Assembly (NCBI GenBank): GCA_003133225.1
Contig: PKWL01000154.1
Location: forward strand, 1 to 42,096
Reading direction: 5' to 3'
DNA length: 42,096 nucleotides
Source of the DNA: Janthinobacterium sp.
GTDB taxonomy: Bacteria; Pseudomonadota; Gammaproteobacteria; Burkholderiales; Burkholderiaceae_D
The stretch's first letter is position 1; every line of letters begins with the position of its first letter. Made by a program: the position numbers and the translations under genes. The notes beneath the pieces were generated by a model that saw only the letters and a program-made list of their open reading frames with translations, had not been told where the DNA came from and did no database searches. Positions 1 to 8,234 of the stretch are shown here, one piece after another.

Positions 1-489
1 ATACGGAAAGGCATAGAGCCCAAATCCGCCCTTTGCGAAGCGCCACTCTAATGCATCGCCATAGGGAAAGTAGCTAATGCCAGGAAAGAATTTTTGTGCT
101 TGTGGTTCCGGAAACAAAGGGATTTGGTATGAATCTGATATGGCGCTGGTTGCGCCAAATTCAGGAAGAAAGCGCCAGGCATGCGCAATCAAGTAAGTTT
201 TGCCATCGGAGACGTATTCCCCTTTAAGCAGTTCCACTCTTTTGCCGGCGCGCACAATCTGTATTTTAATTTCGCAAGTTTGCACGGGAACGGCACTTAA
301 TATTTCGATGGTGATCCGCGAAATCTTAAATGGTCCGGATAGCGAGTAAGTGCGCAAGGCATGCGCCAGTAAAGCTGAGGGCGGTCCTCCATGTTGAAAA
401 TAAGGTGACCAAGGTCCAATCGTGGCCGCGCTAGGTTCAAATATATGTTCACTAATCTGTTTGAAAAATGCAGATGGCAAATCGGTCAT
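1..489 (-). CDS. Thioesterase family protein, N-terminal 163 residues (cut by window edge)
   Basis: An open frame starts at ATG 489 and runs off the left edge without a stop, so only the N-terminal 163 residues are visible. A purine-rich GAGGAAGA lies just upstream of the ATG and supports the start. The protein has the look of an acyl-CoA thioesterase of the TesB-like hot-dog type: a QHGGPPSALLAHALR segment near residues 34-48, then beta-rich sequence with ISRITIEIL and a WRFLPEFG segment. Members hydrolyse acyl-CoA thioesters in the cytoplasm. The assignment rests on the hot-dog pattern read by eye and the substrate cannot be told. It lies 290 bp upstream of uppP on the same strand, with no clear gene between. 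Confidence 0.7.
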   Translation of the reverse strand, partial: MTDLPSAFFKQISEHIFEPSAATIGPWSPYFQHGGPPSALLAHALRTYSLSGPFKISRITIEILSAVPVQTCEIKIQIVRAGKRVELLKGEYVSDGKTYLIAHAWRFLPEFGATSAISDSYQIPLFPEPQAQKFFPGISYFPYGDALEWRFAKGGFGLYAFPY

Positions 490-778
490 CAATCTTCCTC
501 GGTATTTCAATAAGATGGCGCCTGTCGCGGGCGCCGCCAATGCCACTAGCGACACGCCGCACCCCGCGATTTTCTTCACCCTCGGTGTCACGTTCGGGTC
601 AGCGGCGGCGCCTTGCCCCAGTAAAATGGCAGAAAAATGCGCCAGCAGACGATGGAGCGGACTGCCGAAACACCGTTCTCATGATGCCAGCCTTGTTTCG
701 GATTTGGCGTTAAACAAGGCCGCGGCAGTTGAGCTTCCCAAAATTTTGAGTGTTTGGTAGCCGTTCGAATTGCCGTCG

Positions 779-1651
779 TTAGCGCAAGAACCCGGCCTGA
801 ACGGCGACGATTAAAAATACGCCGAGCGCTGCGCGGTAAATGACGAAGGGCCACGCCGAAAATCGCTCCAGTATGCGCATCAAGCTCCAAATAGCGATGA
901 ACGCCGATCCGCTGGCGACGATCAAACCAAACGCGAGCAGTGACCATGCCTCGCTTGGAATATGCGCGTGGTAGAGCACCCACAGTTCTTTTAATCCGGC
1001 TAGGGCAATTGCAGGCAATCCCAAAAGAAAGGACAGGCGCGCCGCTTCCTCCCGTTTGAAGTTGAGAAACATCGCCGCAGTGAGGGTCGAGCCTGAACGC
1101 GACACGCCGGGAATCAAGGCGCCAATTTGCGCGATCCCGACGATGACAGCGTCCCTTAGCCTCATCTGCTCGACGGTGCGGCGATGACGGCAGGTAAGCT
1201 CAGCGACGGCGAGCAAAATTGCCATTCCCACCGAAGCGATGCCGATCACAAGCAAGCCGCGCAACGGCGACGCGCAAGTGTTCAATAAGGAAGAAAGCGC
1301 GATACCGGCAAGGCCGATGGGGATGGTCGCAATGGCGATGGCAAATGCCAAGCGCAACCACTGGTCATGGAAATCACGGCGTCGAATCGCGGCGGCACTA
1401 CCGGTTCCCAAAGCGACGACGTCACGCCAGAAGTAGCTCACCACAGCGGCCAGCGCCGCCAGTTGCATCACCGCCGAAAAGGCGGATCCGGGATCGCGCC
1501 ATCCTAGCAGTGCCGGAATAACGCGCATATGGGCGGTCGATGAAATGGGTAATAGTTCGGTGATGCCTTGGATTAGCCCGAGAATGCCAATTTGAACATA
1601 GTCGAGGGTAGCAAAACCAATATCGAGAGCACCGCTGCAAGCATTCGCCAT
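779..1651 (-). CDS. uppP: Undecaprenyl-diphosphate phosphatase (UppP/BacA)
   Basis: 290 residues, slightly longer than the usual 260-280. The enzyme removes one phosphate from undecaprenyl diphosphate at the inner membrane, recycling the lipid carrier for peptidoglycan and other envelope polymers. Both signature regions are present: QGITELLPISSTAH at residues 28-41, with the Q/E-x3-E pair, Ser38 and His41, and PGVSRSGST at 181-189 with the catalytic Arg185. Several hydrophobic membrane segments follow each other along the chain. The ATG at 1651 has AAGGAT a few bases upstream; a TTG near residue 16 would give a length closer to the family norm. It stands alone, with no operon partner on its strand. 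Confidence 0.95.
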   Translation of the reverse strand: MANACSGALDIGFATLDYVQIGILGLIQGITELLPISSTAHMRVIPALLGWRDPGSAFSAVMQLAALAAVVSYFWRDVVALGTGSAAAIRRRDFHDQWLRLAFAIAIATIPIGLAGIALSSLLNTCASPLRGLLVIGIASVGMAILLAVAELTCRHRRTVEQMRLRDAVIVGIAQIGALIPGVSRSGSTLTAAMFLNFKREEAARLSFLLGLPAIALAGLKELWVLYHAHIPSEAWSLLAFGLIVASGSAFIAIWSLMRILERFSAWPFVIYRAALGVFLIVAVQAGFLR

Positions 1652-1987
1652 TTTTTATCCTTAGAACGTAAAATCGACAGGCGCTGAAATCCCGTCGCGG
1701 CGCCCATTATGGAGGAAAAGTTTGCAGCGGGACAAGGTATCTACAAAGGATTTACCGTTGTGCCGTGTTTTCCAATCAATGGCCGTGACGGCGCCTTTGC
1801 GGCGCGCCTGCTTTTGCCGTCGCGAACATGATCGCAAGTGGCATCGATGAAGGTAGTTCAGCGGGGGCGCGGCGACGCAGCAGGACCGCTTATACTCGCA
1901 CAGCAGGTACTTGCGCATGGGCGCGCTTTGACGGCGTTGGGACTCGATCAAAAAAATGAGCATCGGCAGGTTTTTCAAGGATCCACC
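1652..1987. other. Intergenic region between uppP and the glycosylase gene
   Basis: About 336 bp between divergently read genes. It should hold both promoters. Open frames here lack family features and ribosome binding sites, and no convincing RNA structure is visible. The glycosylase frame stays open further upstream (to 1838), but the AAGGA just before 1988 argues that this stretch is leader. Confidence 0.4.
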
Positions 1988-2482
1988 ATGACCATGGAGC
2001 GCAAGCGCAGTTTCGCCCCCGTTATTGACGGGCAGGTACGCATGTTGATATTGGGTAGCTTGCCCGGTGAATTGTCGCTTGCCCGCAACGAGTACTATGC
2101 GAATCCGCAAAATCGATTCTGGCTTTTGATGTCGGAAGTGACAGGCATCGATTTGGTGCGGCTCGACTACACTTCGCGCCTCAAAACGTTGCTGGGACAG
2201 CATGTTGGACTATGGGACGTGGTAGCGGAAGCACATCGCGCGGGCAGTTTGGATAGCCACATTCGTAACCGTAACGACAACGATCTACTCGCGTTGCTTG
2301 CCAATTTGCCGGCGCTGACGACCATCGCTTTTAATGGCGGAACAGCGGGCCGGCTAGGTTTGACGGTGCTGGGTCAGCATGCATCGCGCTATCGCATCAT
2401 TCAGCTGCCATCGAGCAGTCCTGCCTATACTTTGCCGTATACAGAAAAATTGCAACGGTGGCAGGTTCTACGCGGATATTAA
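1988..2482 (+). CDS. DNA-deoxyinosine (hypoxanthine-DNA) glycosylase, UDG superfamily
   Basis: 164 residues of the Mug/TDG-like branch of the uracil-DNA glycosylase superfamily that removes hypoxanthine (deaminated adenine) from DNA to start base-excision repair. Visible motifs: LILGSLPGELS at residues 20-30, the active-site region YYANPQNRFW at 36-45, IAFNGGTAG at 113-121 and LPSSSPAYT at 140-148. The ATG at 1988 is chosen because CAAGGATCCACC lies directly in front; an earlier in-frame ATG at 1838 would add 50 residues of non-family sequence. A second, divergent copy of the last 43 codons lies at 3089-3220, beyond a ccdAB pair, so the locus has been rearranged or once held two such genes. 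Confidence 0.88.
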   Translation: MTMERKRSFAPVIDGQVRMLILGSLPGELSLARNEYYANPQNRFWLLMSEVTGIDLVRLDYTSRLKTLLGQHVGLWDVVAEAHRAGSLDSHIRNRNDNDLLALLANLPALTTIAFNGGTAGRLGLTVLGQHASRYRIIQLPSSSPAYTLPYTEKLQRWQVLRGY

Positions 2483-2552
2483 CGGAGCAGTCTCATGCTG
2501 CAATAAAAAAGCTGCCAGAAGCGCCAAGGGCTTGGCATGGGCATCGATCCCG

Positions 2553-2869
2553 TCAATATGCGCCAAATACCCTGTCCAGCGCGGTTTGGATGTCAAACTG
2601 ATGTCCTTGGACGGACCCTATTTTGACCTTAAGTTCACTCAAAGGAATGGCGCCCATCTGCGGCGTATCCAGAAAATGGCCTACCCGTTGACCGTGATAG
2701 TCGGGAACAGGTCGGCGGGCAGCGCCAGTGTTGAAAACCCAGTCAAGGTGCGTAAAGGAATCACGATCCTGGTCGCCAGTCCACTGATGACATTGCTTTG
2801 CACTTCAACAAGAAAAGGGATGTTTCCCTCGTTCTTGCCGGGATTGTTGTAGATATCGAAACGCGCCAT
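2553..2869 (-). pseudogene. ccdB: CcdB-type gyrase-poison toxin, frameshifted
   Basis: The frame opens MARFDIYNNPGKNEG and continues with IPFLVEVQSNVISGLATRIV and VIPLR, the N-terminal pattern of CcdB, which traps DNA gyrase on cleaved DNA. After VNG (codon 62) a TAG stops translation at 2681-2683. In another frame the sequence resumes at once with VGHFLDTPQMGAIPLSELK and ends ALDRVFGAY at 2553. Restoring one base gives 105 residues, the normal CcdB length, so a single-base deletion has probably inactivated the toxin. The missing part includes the C-terminal tail that contacts gyrase in the F-plasmid protein. The start overlaps the ccdA stop (TGATG), showing translational coupling. Confidence 0.85.
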
Positions 2870-3087
2870 CAGAAAGCGCGCCATTCTTGCAGCGCCACGC
2901 CTTCCGCTTCCGTCAGGCTGTTGTAGGCCGCGATGAAGTCGGCATGCTGTTCATTCCACTGTTGTTCCTTGCGCGTCTGTATCTCTTCACGCAATCGTTG
3001 CTCGCAAACTTGTGAAATGTTGATGCCGAATTTTTTTGCGTCGAAGTACACATCCATGGCCAGACTGATGTTAGTGGCCTTCTTCAT
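2869..3087 (-). CDS. ccdA: CcdA-type antitoxin
   Basis: 72 residues: an N-terminal ribbon-helix-helix type segment (MKKATNISLAMDVYFDAKKF), a central helix (INISQVCEQRLREEI), and a flexible C-terminal arm that ends in ALQEWRAF, resembling the toxin-binding tail of CcdA. CcdA normally represses its own operon and neutralises CcdB. The stop overlaps the ccdB start by one base, the standard antitoxin-first order. The frame is intact although the partner toxin is frameshifted. Upstream space is odd: two bases before the ATG begins the glycosylase remnant on the other strand, so the native promoter and operator appear lost and no good ribosome binding site is seen. Confidence 0.85.
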   Translation of the reverse strand: MKKATNISLAMDVYFDAKKFGINISQVCEQRLREEIQTRKEQQWNEQHADFIAAYNSLTEAEGVALQEWRAF

Positions 3088-3088
3088 C

Positions 3089-3220
3089 GGGTTAAAGGCA
3101 CTGGCGGATCATTCCTCTTATGAAATCATCAAACTTCCATCGAGTAGCCCGGCGTACACGCTGTCCCATGGGGATAAATTGACCGCTTGGCAAAGCCTAC
3201 GGGACTGCGTGGTTGACTGA
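3089..3220 (+). pseudogene. 3' remnant of a second hypoxanthine-DNA glycosylase gene
   Basis: Forty-three codons read GLKALADHSS, then IIKLPSSSPAYTLSHGDKL, ending CVVD and a TGA at 3218-3220. They align with the last 40 residues of the intact glycosylase upstream (LPSSSPAYTL is identical), but the flanking residues differ, so this is a diverged paralogue rather than a recent copy. No start codon or N-terminal part is present: the homology begins two bases from the ccdA start codon. The stop lies 24 bp inside the 3' end of the convergent GGDEF-EAL gene. Confidence 0.8.
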
Positions 3221-5773
3221 CGACGTCGTTTCGAGCCATTTTTGCGCAAAGACATGGGCCGGCTCAGGGTAGCCGAAGTAATATCCCTGCGCCTCGTCGC
3301 ACCCGAGGGCCAGCAGCGCTTCTGCCTGGGCTAATTGCTCGACGCCTTCGGCAACGGCTTTAAGGCTTAGGTTGCGCGCCATGCCGATGATCGTCGTGAC
3401 GATGGTGTAATCGTGGCGATCGGTGAGCATGTCGCGCACGAACGAGATGTCGATCTTAAGCGTATCGGCCGGCAGGCGTTTCAGATAGGAAAGAGAGGAG
3501 TAACCAGTACCAAAATCGTCAATTGATATGGCAAACCCTGCCGTTCGCAGAATCCCCATGACCTCGATGGCGCTCTCCACATTCGCCATCAGGCCGCTCT
3601 CGGTCAGTTCTAGCTCAAGACAAGCGGGCGTTAAGCCCGCCGCGCGCACGATCCCCAAAATCTTGTCGGCGATGTTAGGCTCTTCGAGCTGTTGGGCGGC
3701 AACGTTGACGGCAAGGCGACCAGGAAAGTGCAGTCCGGCCTCCTGCCATGCCTTCATTTGGCGACAAACTTCCCGCAGCACCCATTTGCCAAGCACCTTC
3801 ATGATGCCGCGTGCCTCGGCAATTGGGATAAATTCCGCCGGGCTCATCCAGCCCCGCTCGGGGTCGTGCCAACGCAACAAAGCCTCGGCGCCGCTGAGAG
3901 CGCCCGTGTCAAGCCGAACCTTAGGTTGGTAATGCAACTCCAGTTTCCCGGCCTTCATGGCGCGACTTAGGTTCTTGGCCGTTTGCATTTGTTCGGCCAA
4001 GGCCGCGCTCATTTCCGCCTGATAGACGAGATAGCCGCCGCCCATCGCTTTGGCGCGATACATAGCGATGTCCGCGCTCTTGAGCAAATCCTCGACGGTG
4101 ACGCCGTCCTCGGGATAGAAGGCGATGCCGATGCTCATCGCGACCGAAAAAGAATGGCCATTCGTCGCAATCGGTTCCGCCAGCGCCAGTTGTAAGCGCT
4201 CGGCGATATAGACCGCGGTCACTTCGTCGGCCGCCTCGGCGGCAACGACGAACTCATCACCTGTCAAGCGCGCTAGTGTTTCTTGTCCCCGCACTACGGC
4301 TTGAAAGCGGCGCGCGACTTCGATCAACACTTGGTCGCCCACGCCATGCCCGTGATTATCATTGATCTCTTTGATGCGGTTGAGGTCGATGAACAGGATC
4401 GCTAACCCGCGCCCACAACGCTCGGCCTTGTCGATATCTTGTTTCACGCGATCCATGAACAAGGTCCGGTTGGGCAGGCCTGTCATCGTGTCGTATAAGG
4501 CAAGATGCCTAATCTTATCTTCCGTCGCCTTGCGTATAGTGATGTCCGTGTTGATCACGAGGATAGAATGGGGCTGGTTTTCTTGATCGCGCACCAGGGT
4601 CCGATGGCTTTCAACAATAAGGGTGCTGCGATCCTTGCGCCGCTGGGTGATCTCGCCCCGCCATTCGCCGTATTCGAGAACCCAGTTGTTAATTGCGCCA
4701 AAGGAGGCCGGATCGTCATAGATCAGTTCATTGGATATTCCCGCGAGGCTTTCTTCCCGTGTCCACCCGTAAAGGCGCTCGGCGCCCTTACTCCAAAATA
4801 GCACCTGTTGATCGATGCCGCGCACAATGATGGCGTCGGTCGCCTTGTCGAGCCAGGAGGTCTGATCTAGGCAACGTGTTTTATGCGCTTGTGCATCTTC
4901 GCGCAAACGCTGTTCTTCCGTTACGTCCTCGACGACGATGAGCAGGCGCTGGTCTTGCCCAGCGCGAATTCCAGCGATGGCGATGCGCAGGCGTTTTTGG
5001 TCGATGGCGACGTCGATGCCACGCCGCGCCGCACCGCCGGCCAGGACCTCACGCGCCAACTCGCGCAATCCATGGTGCAGCAAGATCGCATCAAGCTCGT
5101 ATCCGGATACATCTTGTGCGCTGTTTAGCCCAAAAATAGTACGTACGGACTCATTGACACTGAGTACGCGCAGGGTGTCGTCGACGACGATCAGCCCTGC
5201 CGGCAGGTTCGCGATGATATCCTCGGCGTAGCGCTTGAGACCCACCATGGCGTTCCGGTCCGTGATGTCAGAGAGGGAACCGGCCACCCGCAGCGCCGTT
5301 CCATCGGATGCACGAATCGTCTTCCCACGGGCGCCGAACCAGCGATACTCGCCGTTGCGGCACAGCAAACGATAGGATATGTCGTAAGGGGTGCGGCCTG
5401 AGCGATCATTGATGTGGGCTGCGAAAGCTGCTAGCGTCAAGGCGCAGTCTTCTGGATGCAGGCGGGCTACCCAACTGCCGAGCACGTTTGGAAAATCCCA
5501 GTCATCCTCAAAGCCAAGCAGGGCGCGAAACTGGTCGGACCACCAAATGGGATTGTCCACGTCCGTTTGATCGGACTGATTGGTCTCCATATCCCACAAG
5601 CCGTCGCTCGTCGCCTGGCGTATCAAATCAAAGCGCACCTTCAGCCGCTCGTTTTCCTCATGGATTTTTGCCAGTTCCTCTTCGGCCTGTGCTGTTCTTT
5701 GCAGGGCGCGTGCCAGTTCCTGCTGGACCTTCGCGTTGGCGTCGGTTTGTTGCTTTAATGATTTAAAAACCAC
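3197..5773 (-). CDS. PAS-GGDEF-EAL cyclic-di-GMP turnover protein
   Basis: 858 residues. In order: a coiled-coil start (about 1-50), three PAS-like sensor regions (roughly 51-175, 180-300, 305-425, the first and last closing with SDITDRNA and NTDITIRKA), a GGDEF domain (about 428-590) and an EAL domain (about 600-850). No membrane segment is evident, so it is probably a cytoplasmic sensor. The EAL motif is intact (GAEALLRWHD near 628), with DDFGTGYSSL and AEGVEQ further on, consistent with an active phosphodiesterase. The GGDEF signature reads TGDEF (near 501), so cyclase activity is uncertain. The start is GTG at 5773; no in-frame ATG is near. The last few codons overlap the convergent glycosylase remnant. 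Confidence 0.93.
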   Translation of the reverse strand: MVFKSLKQQTDANAKVQQELARALQRTAQAEEELAKIHEENERLKVRFDLIRQATSDGLWDMETNQSDQTDVDNPIWWSDQFRALLGFEDDWDFPNVLGSWVARLHPEDCALTLAAFAAHINDRSGRTPYDISYRLLCRNGEYRWFGARGKTIRASDGTALRVAGSLSDITDRNAMVGLKRYAEDIIANLPAGLIVVDDTLRVLSVNESVRTIFGLNSAQDVSGYELDAILLHHGLRELAREVLAGGAARRGIDVAIDQKRLRIAIAGIRAGQDQRLLIVVEDVTEEQRLREDAQAHKTRCLDQTSWLDKATDAIIVRGIDQQVLFWSKGAERLYGWTREESLAGISNELIYDDPASFGAINNWVLEYGEWRGEITQRRKDRSTLIVESHRTLVRDQENQPHSILVINTDITIRKATEDKIRHLALYDTMTGLPNRTLFMDRVKQDIDKAERCGRGLAILFIDLNRIKEINDNHGHGVGDQVLIEVARRFQAVVRGQETLARLTGDEFVVAAEAADEVTAVYIAERLQLALAEPIATNGHSFSVAMSIGIAFYPEDGVTVEDLLKSADIAMYRAKAMGGGYLVYQAEMSAALAEQMQTAKNLSRAMKAGKLELHYQPKVRLDTGALSGAEALLRWHDPERGWMSPAEFIPIAEARGIMKVLGKWVLREVCRQMKAWQEAGLHFPGRLAVNVAAQQLEEPNIADKILGIVRAAGLTPACLELELTESGLMANVESAIEVMGILRTAGFAISIDDFGTGYSSLSYLKRLPADTLKIDISFVRDMLTDRHDYTIVTTIIGMARNLSLKAVAEGVEQLAQAEALLALGCDEAQGYYFGYPEPAHVFAQKWLETTSSVNHAVP

Positions 5774-6278
5774 GATCGTTCTTTATGATGATGTTGTGAC
5801 CGGTCGTCGCGCGCAAAGCGCGCCTTGGCTCTGCCCGCGAAGACTCAGGCACAGGCGCGTTTGGCCGTGGAAACGCCATTATGCATGGATGGCGTGATTG
5901 TTGTGGGCAAAGACGCGGCAATGTCGCAGCAAGCGACATGTCGAGGTGGTGCAACTTTGCCCATTGCTCAATTAACAAATTACCCTTTGAACCCAGTTTA
6001 AAGTGATCATTCCCGTGCCCGTTTCCAGGCACGCCAACTCAATCTTGGAAGGCCATTGATTTTAAACTAAAAAATAAGTCGTGCGAACGTCTGTTTACCG
6101 GTCAATTGCGCGAGCGGCGGCACGTCGTGGCGCCGTTGAAGTGTCAGCACAGGTTGCTTGGCCTGGTTGCGTCTGGCGCGCCAACTAGGCGTGGAGCTGA
6201 AGCCGCAGCCGCTTGTAGAACAAAATCTTGGATTTGGCTAAGCGAACGGGAGTGGGCGCGCCGCAGTTTGGGAAAACC
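5774..6278. other. Intergenic region upstream of the GGDEF-EAL gene
   Basis: About 500 bp. Open frames here are short, biased in composition and without a recognisable family or ribosome binding site. It should hold the promoter of the leftward GGDEF-EAL gene; no clear promoter or operator can be named. Confidence 0.4.
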
Positions 6279-6316
6279 AATAAAAAAACAGCCTCGATTT
6301 CTATGGGAATCGAGGC
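6279..6316 (-). terminator. Intrinsic terminator of the BON-domain gene
   Basis: Read on the minus strand, the 9-bp stem GCCTCGATT/AATCGAGGC (6291-6316) is followed by TGTTTTTTTATT. It lies 70 bp past the stop of the BON gene, in the right orientation for a Rho-independent terminator. Confidence 0.85.
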
Positions 6317-6385
6317 CTTCGCGCACGACGCCAAGCGTGCGATGCAACGGGATGGTCAAGGTGCGCGAGCAGGTCGCGGCTGCGC

Positions 6386-6700
6386 CTACTTCACATGAAT
6401 GTGGTTTTCTACGGAAGTGACCCCTTCCGTTTCGCGCGCAATGGACACGGCTCTATCTGCTTGTTCCTGGGTCTTGACTTTTCCGCTCAACACGACTACG
6501 CCCTTGCGGTCGGTATCGACTCGGATATGGGCCAGCGAGCTCATCTTTTCGCCAGCCAGTTTGGCCTTGACTTTGGTCGTGATCACCGAATCCTTGACAA
6601 ATGCCATGGGGTGCGCACGGTCCGAATCTGCGGCTTGGGCGGCAACGGCGCTAAGTAAGCTGCCGATGACGAAACAGCCTGTCGCGAGTTTGAATTTCAT
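6386..6700 (-). CDS. Periplasmic BON-domain protein
   Basis: 104 residues with a Sec signal peptide (MKFKLATGCFVIGSLLSAVA, likely cleaved after AQA) and one BON domain covering most of the rest (VITTKVKAKLAGEKM, then VVVLSGKVKTQEQADRA and GVTSVENHIHVK). BON domains occur in OsmY-like periplasmic proteins tied to envelope and osmotic stress and are thought to bind membranes. The ATG at 6700 is chosen for the signal peptide and the AAAGG upstream; an in-frame start 48 bases earlier would spoil the signal. A strong terminator follows, so it is probably transcribed alone. Confidence 0.9.
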   Translation of the reverse strand: MKFKLATGCFVIGSLLSAVAAQAADSDRAHPMAFVKDSVITTKVKAKLAGEKMSSLAHIRVDTDRKGVVVLSGKVKTQEQADRAVSIARETEGVTSVENHIHVK

Positions 6701-6875
6701 GGTTTTACCTTTTAGGGATGAGGGAAGAAGATGTGTATGATCTAACACGCATTAAAAATTATCTGTTCGGTGACGTACATAAAGGGGCGGCCGGTGCAGC
6801 CGGGCCACCAGCAGGCGACCGGCGCTCGCCTGCACTCGACCTCCATGATCTGGCCGAAGCCGTCTTTGGGCGCAG

Positions 6876-7253
6876 TTAGGGCGTGTCTGGGTTGGATAAT
6901 AATATCCATAGTACTGAAATGAGCGCCATCCCCGTGATCGTAACGCATGACCATGTGAAAAACCAGGCTGCCACCACCCTGGTTTCGAGCAGGCGCTCAA
7001 ACATGCAGCCCAGTCCAAAATCAAGTACGGTAAGCACCGACCAGCGCCGCAAATAAAGAGGCAGATGTCTGCGCATGCTACGGTTATGTTGCCACGCGGC
7101 ATGCCGCTCGAACAGGTTCTTCGCTTTGCTCATATCGGCGAATAACCAGTCGAAAAATAGGAATCGGTAAAGCAGCGTCACGAACCGTATTTCAGAAACA
7201 ACGGCGGGGGCGCTGTCTTCTTGGTCTTCCTGGGGGGTGGGGCTATCTTGCAT
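6876..7253 (-). CDS. Hypothetical small membrane protein
   Basis: Not recognised. 125 residues from ATG 7253 (a TTG at 7277 is an alternative). The N-terminus is acidic and Pro/Gln/Asp-rich (MQDSPTPQEDQEDSAPA), followed by a basic, Arg/His-rich middle (RRHLPLYLRRW) and two hydrophobic stretches near the C-terminus (around residues 80-100 and 103-120), ending LLSNPDTP. This suggests a small inner-membrane protein with a cytoplasmic N-terminus. Overlapping frames on the same strand are less protein-like. The ribosome binding site is weak, so the start is uncertain. Confidence 0.5.
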   Translation of the reverse strand: MQDSPTPQEDQEDSAPAVVSEIRFVTLLYRFLFFDWLFADMSKAKNLFERHAAWQHNRSMRRHLPLYLRRWSVLTVLDFGLGCMFERLLETRVVAAWFFTWSCVTITGMALISVLWILLSNPDTP

Positions 7254-7760
7254 ATCTTGGCCTGAAACCGGCGTCAATCATTCTAAGACAGCAATACCGT
7301 CAAAACGATCCGCGAAACTACGAGCGCGGCACTAAAACCGATGAGATGAATCAACTGGCGCTTACAAAAAAAATGGCTTGTGCGAAGAGCCGCACCGATC
7401 ACTTTTTAACGAGCGGCTCCAATGGCATTACCGTAGTCATAACGACACTCAATTTGGTGCCTCTTTAGGACGCGGGCCCGCCGCAGCGGCATCTGTTGGC
7501 ATCCATATCGCGTCGACTTCCGCCCGTCGCCATTCGCGACTAGGGGCGCGGTCGATGCCGATCTGGGTTGGCGCCACTTCCCATGATGCGGTTGCCATCG
7601 GGAGTCTGGCAGCGGCATTGAGTACTGTCAAAAAAGCGACAGCAATCCGTTTATTGTTTTGCACGCTTGAGCCTGAACGCATTACTATGACGTCTGCCAA
7701 CGACGCCCGGCTAGACAAACGGTCTCGGACTTATTTCCGGATTGGCAGAAAAAGGACAAT
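7254..7760. other. Intergenic region before the small lipoprotein gene
   Basis: About 500 bp. Several short open frames exist on both strands, but none has a recognisable domain, good start context or plausible composition. It probably carries the promoter of the lipoprotein gene at its right end. Confidence 0.4.
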
Positions 7761-7940
7761 ATGAAAACAAGAGAAATGCTAAAAATATGCCTTGTTGGCT
7801 TATTTCCCATCGTGCTTGGCGGATGCGGCGTGATGGCGGCTCCTTGCCGAGTCACGTCGGCAGCCATCAAAATGGTCCCGCTTGTTGGACATGTCGTCGC
7901 CGCTCCCACGGATGCGTGCGCAGCGATCATTGATCCGTGA
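7761..7940 (+). CDS. Small lipoprotein, DUF6726-like
   Basis: 59 residues. AAAGGA lies five bases before the ATG. The N-terminus is a lipoprotein signal: Lys/Arg start, hydrophobic ICLVGLFPIVLGGC, lipobox LGGC with Cys at residue 22. The mature part reads GVMAAPCRVTSAAIKMVPLV and then GHVVAAPTDACAAIIDP, the pattern I associate with a short, widely conserved Burkholderiales lipoprotein family of unknown function (DUF6726). The two mature-region cysteines could form a disulfide. With no Asp at position +2, sorting to the outer membrane is expected. It stands alone between a gene-poor stretch and the efflux operon. Confidence 0.75.
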   Translation: MKTREMLKICLVGLFPIVLGGCGVMAAPCRVTSAAIKMVPLVGHVVAAPTDACAAIIDP

Positions 7941-8234
7941 TACCCGTAAACAGGGAGTGCGGTATCCTTCCGAACCGGTTGCGCGGTGCGGGTTCGCTGC
8001 ACGCCAAGGCGTGGCTTCGCCGGTCGTGAAAAGCCCAAACGACAAAGGGGGGATGCGCCCTCACTCGGGCCCGATCTAGAGCGTTGCCGGGCGTCGCACT
8101 TGCCCATGCCCTCCCCCCGCCCTATGACTGAATCGAATTTGTTCATAATTGGCAAGGCAAACGGCAAGCCAGCGGCACTGGGATAGGCAGGGATAAGCAG
8201 CCCTTCCATTGCGATGCCGGCTTCTCGGCCAAGC

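Noticed and set aside
1661..2203. 180-codon minus-strand frame near the glycosylase
   Set aside because: Low-complexity basic composition, overlaps the glycosylase start region, no ribosome binding site.
7378..7764. 128-codon plus-strand frame before the small lipoprotein gene
   Set aside because: No domain or start signal and overlaps the lipoprotein start; the lipoprotein has a clear AAAGGA and lipobox.
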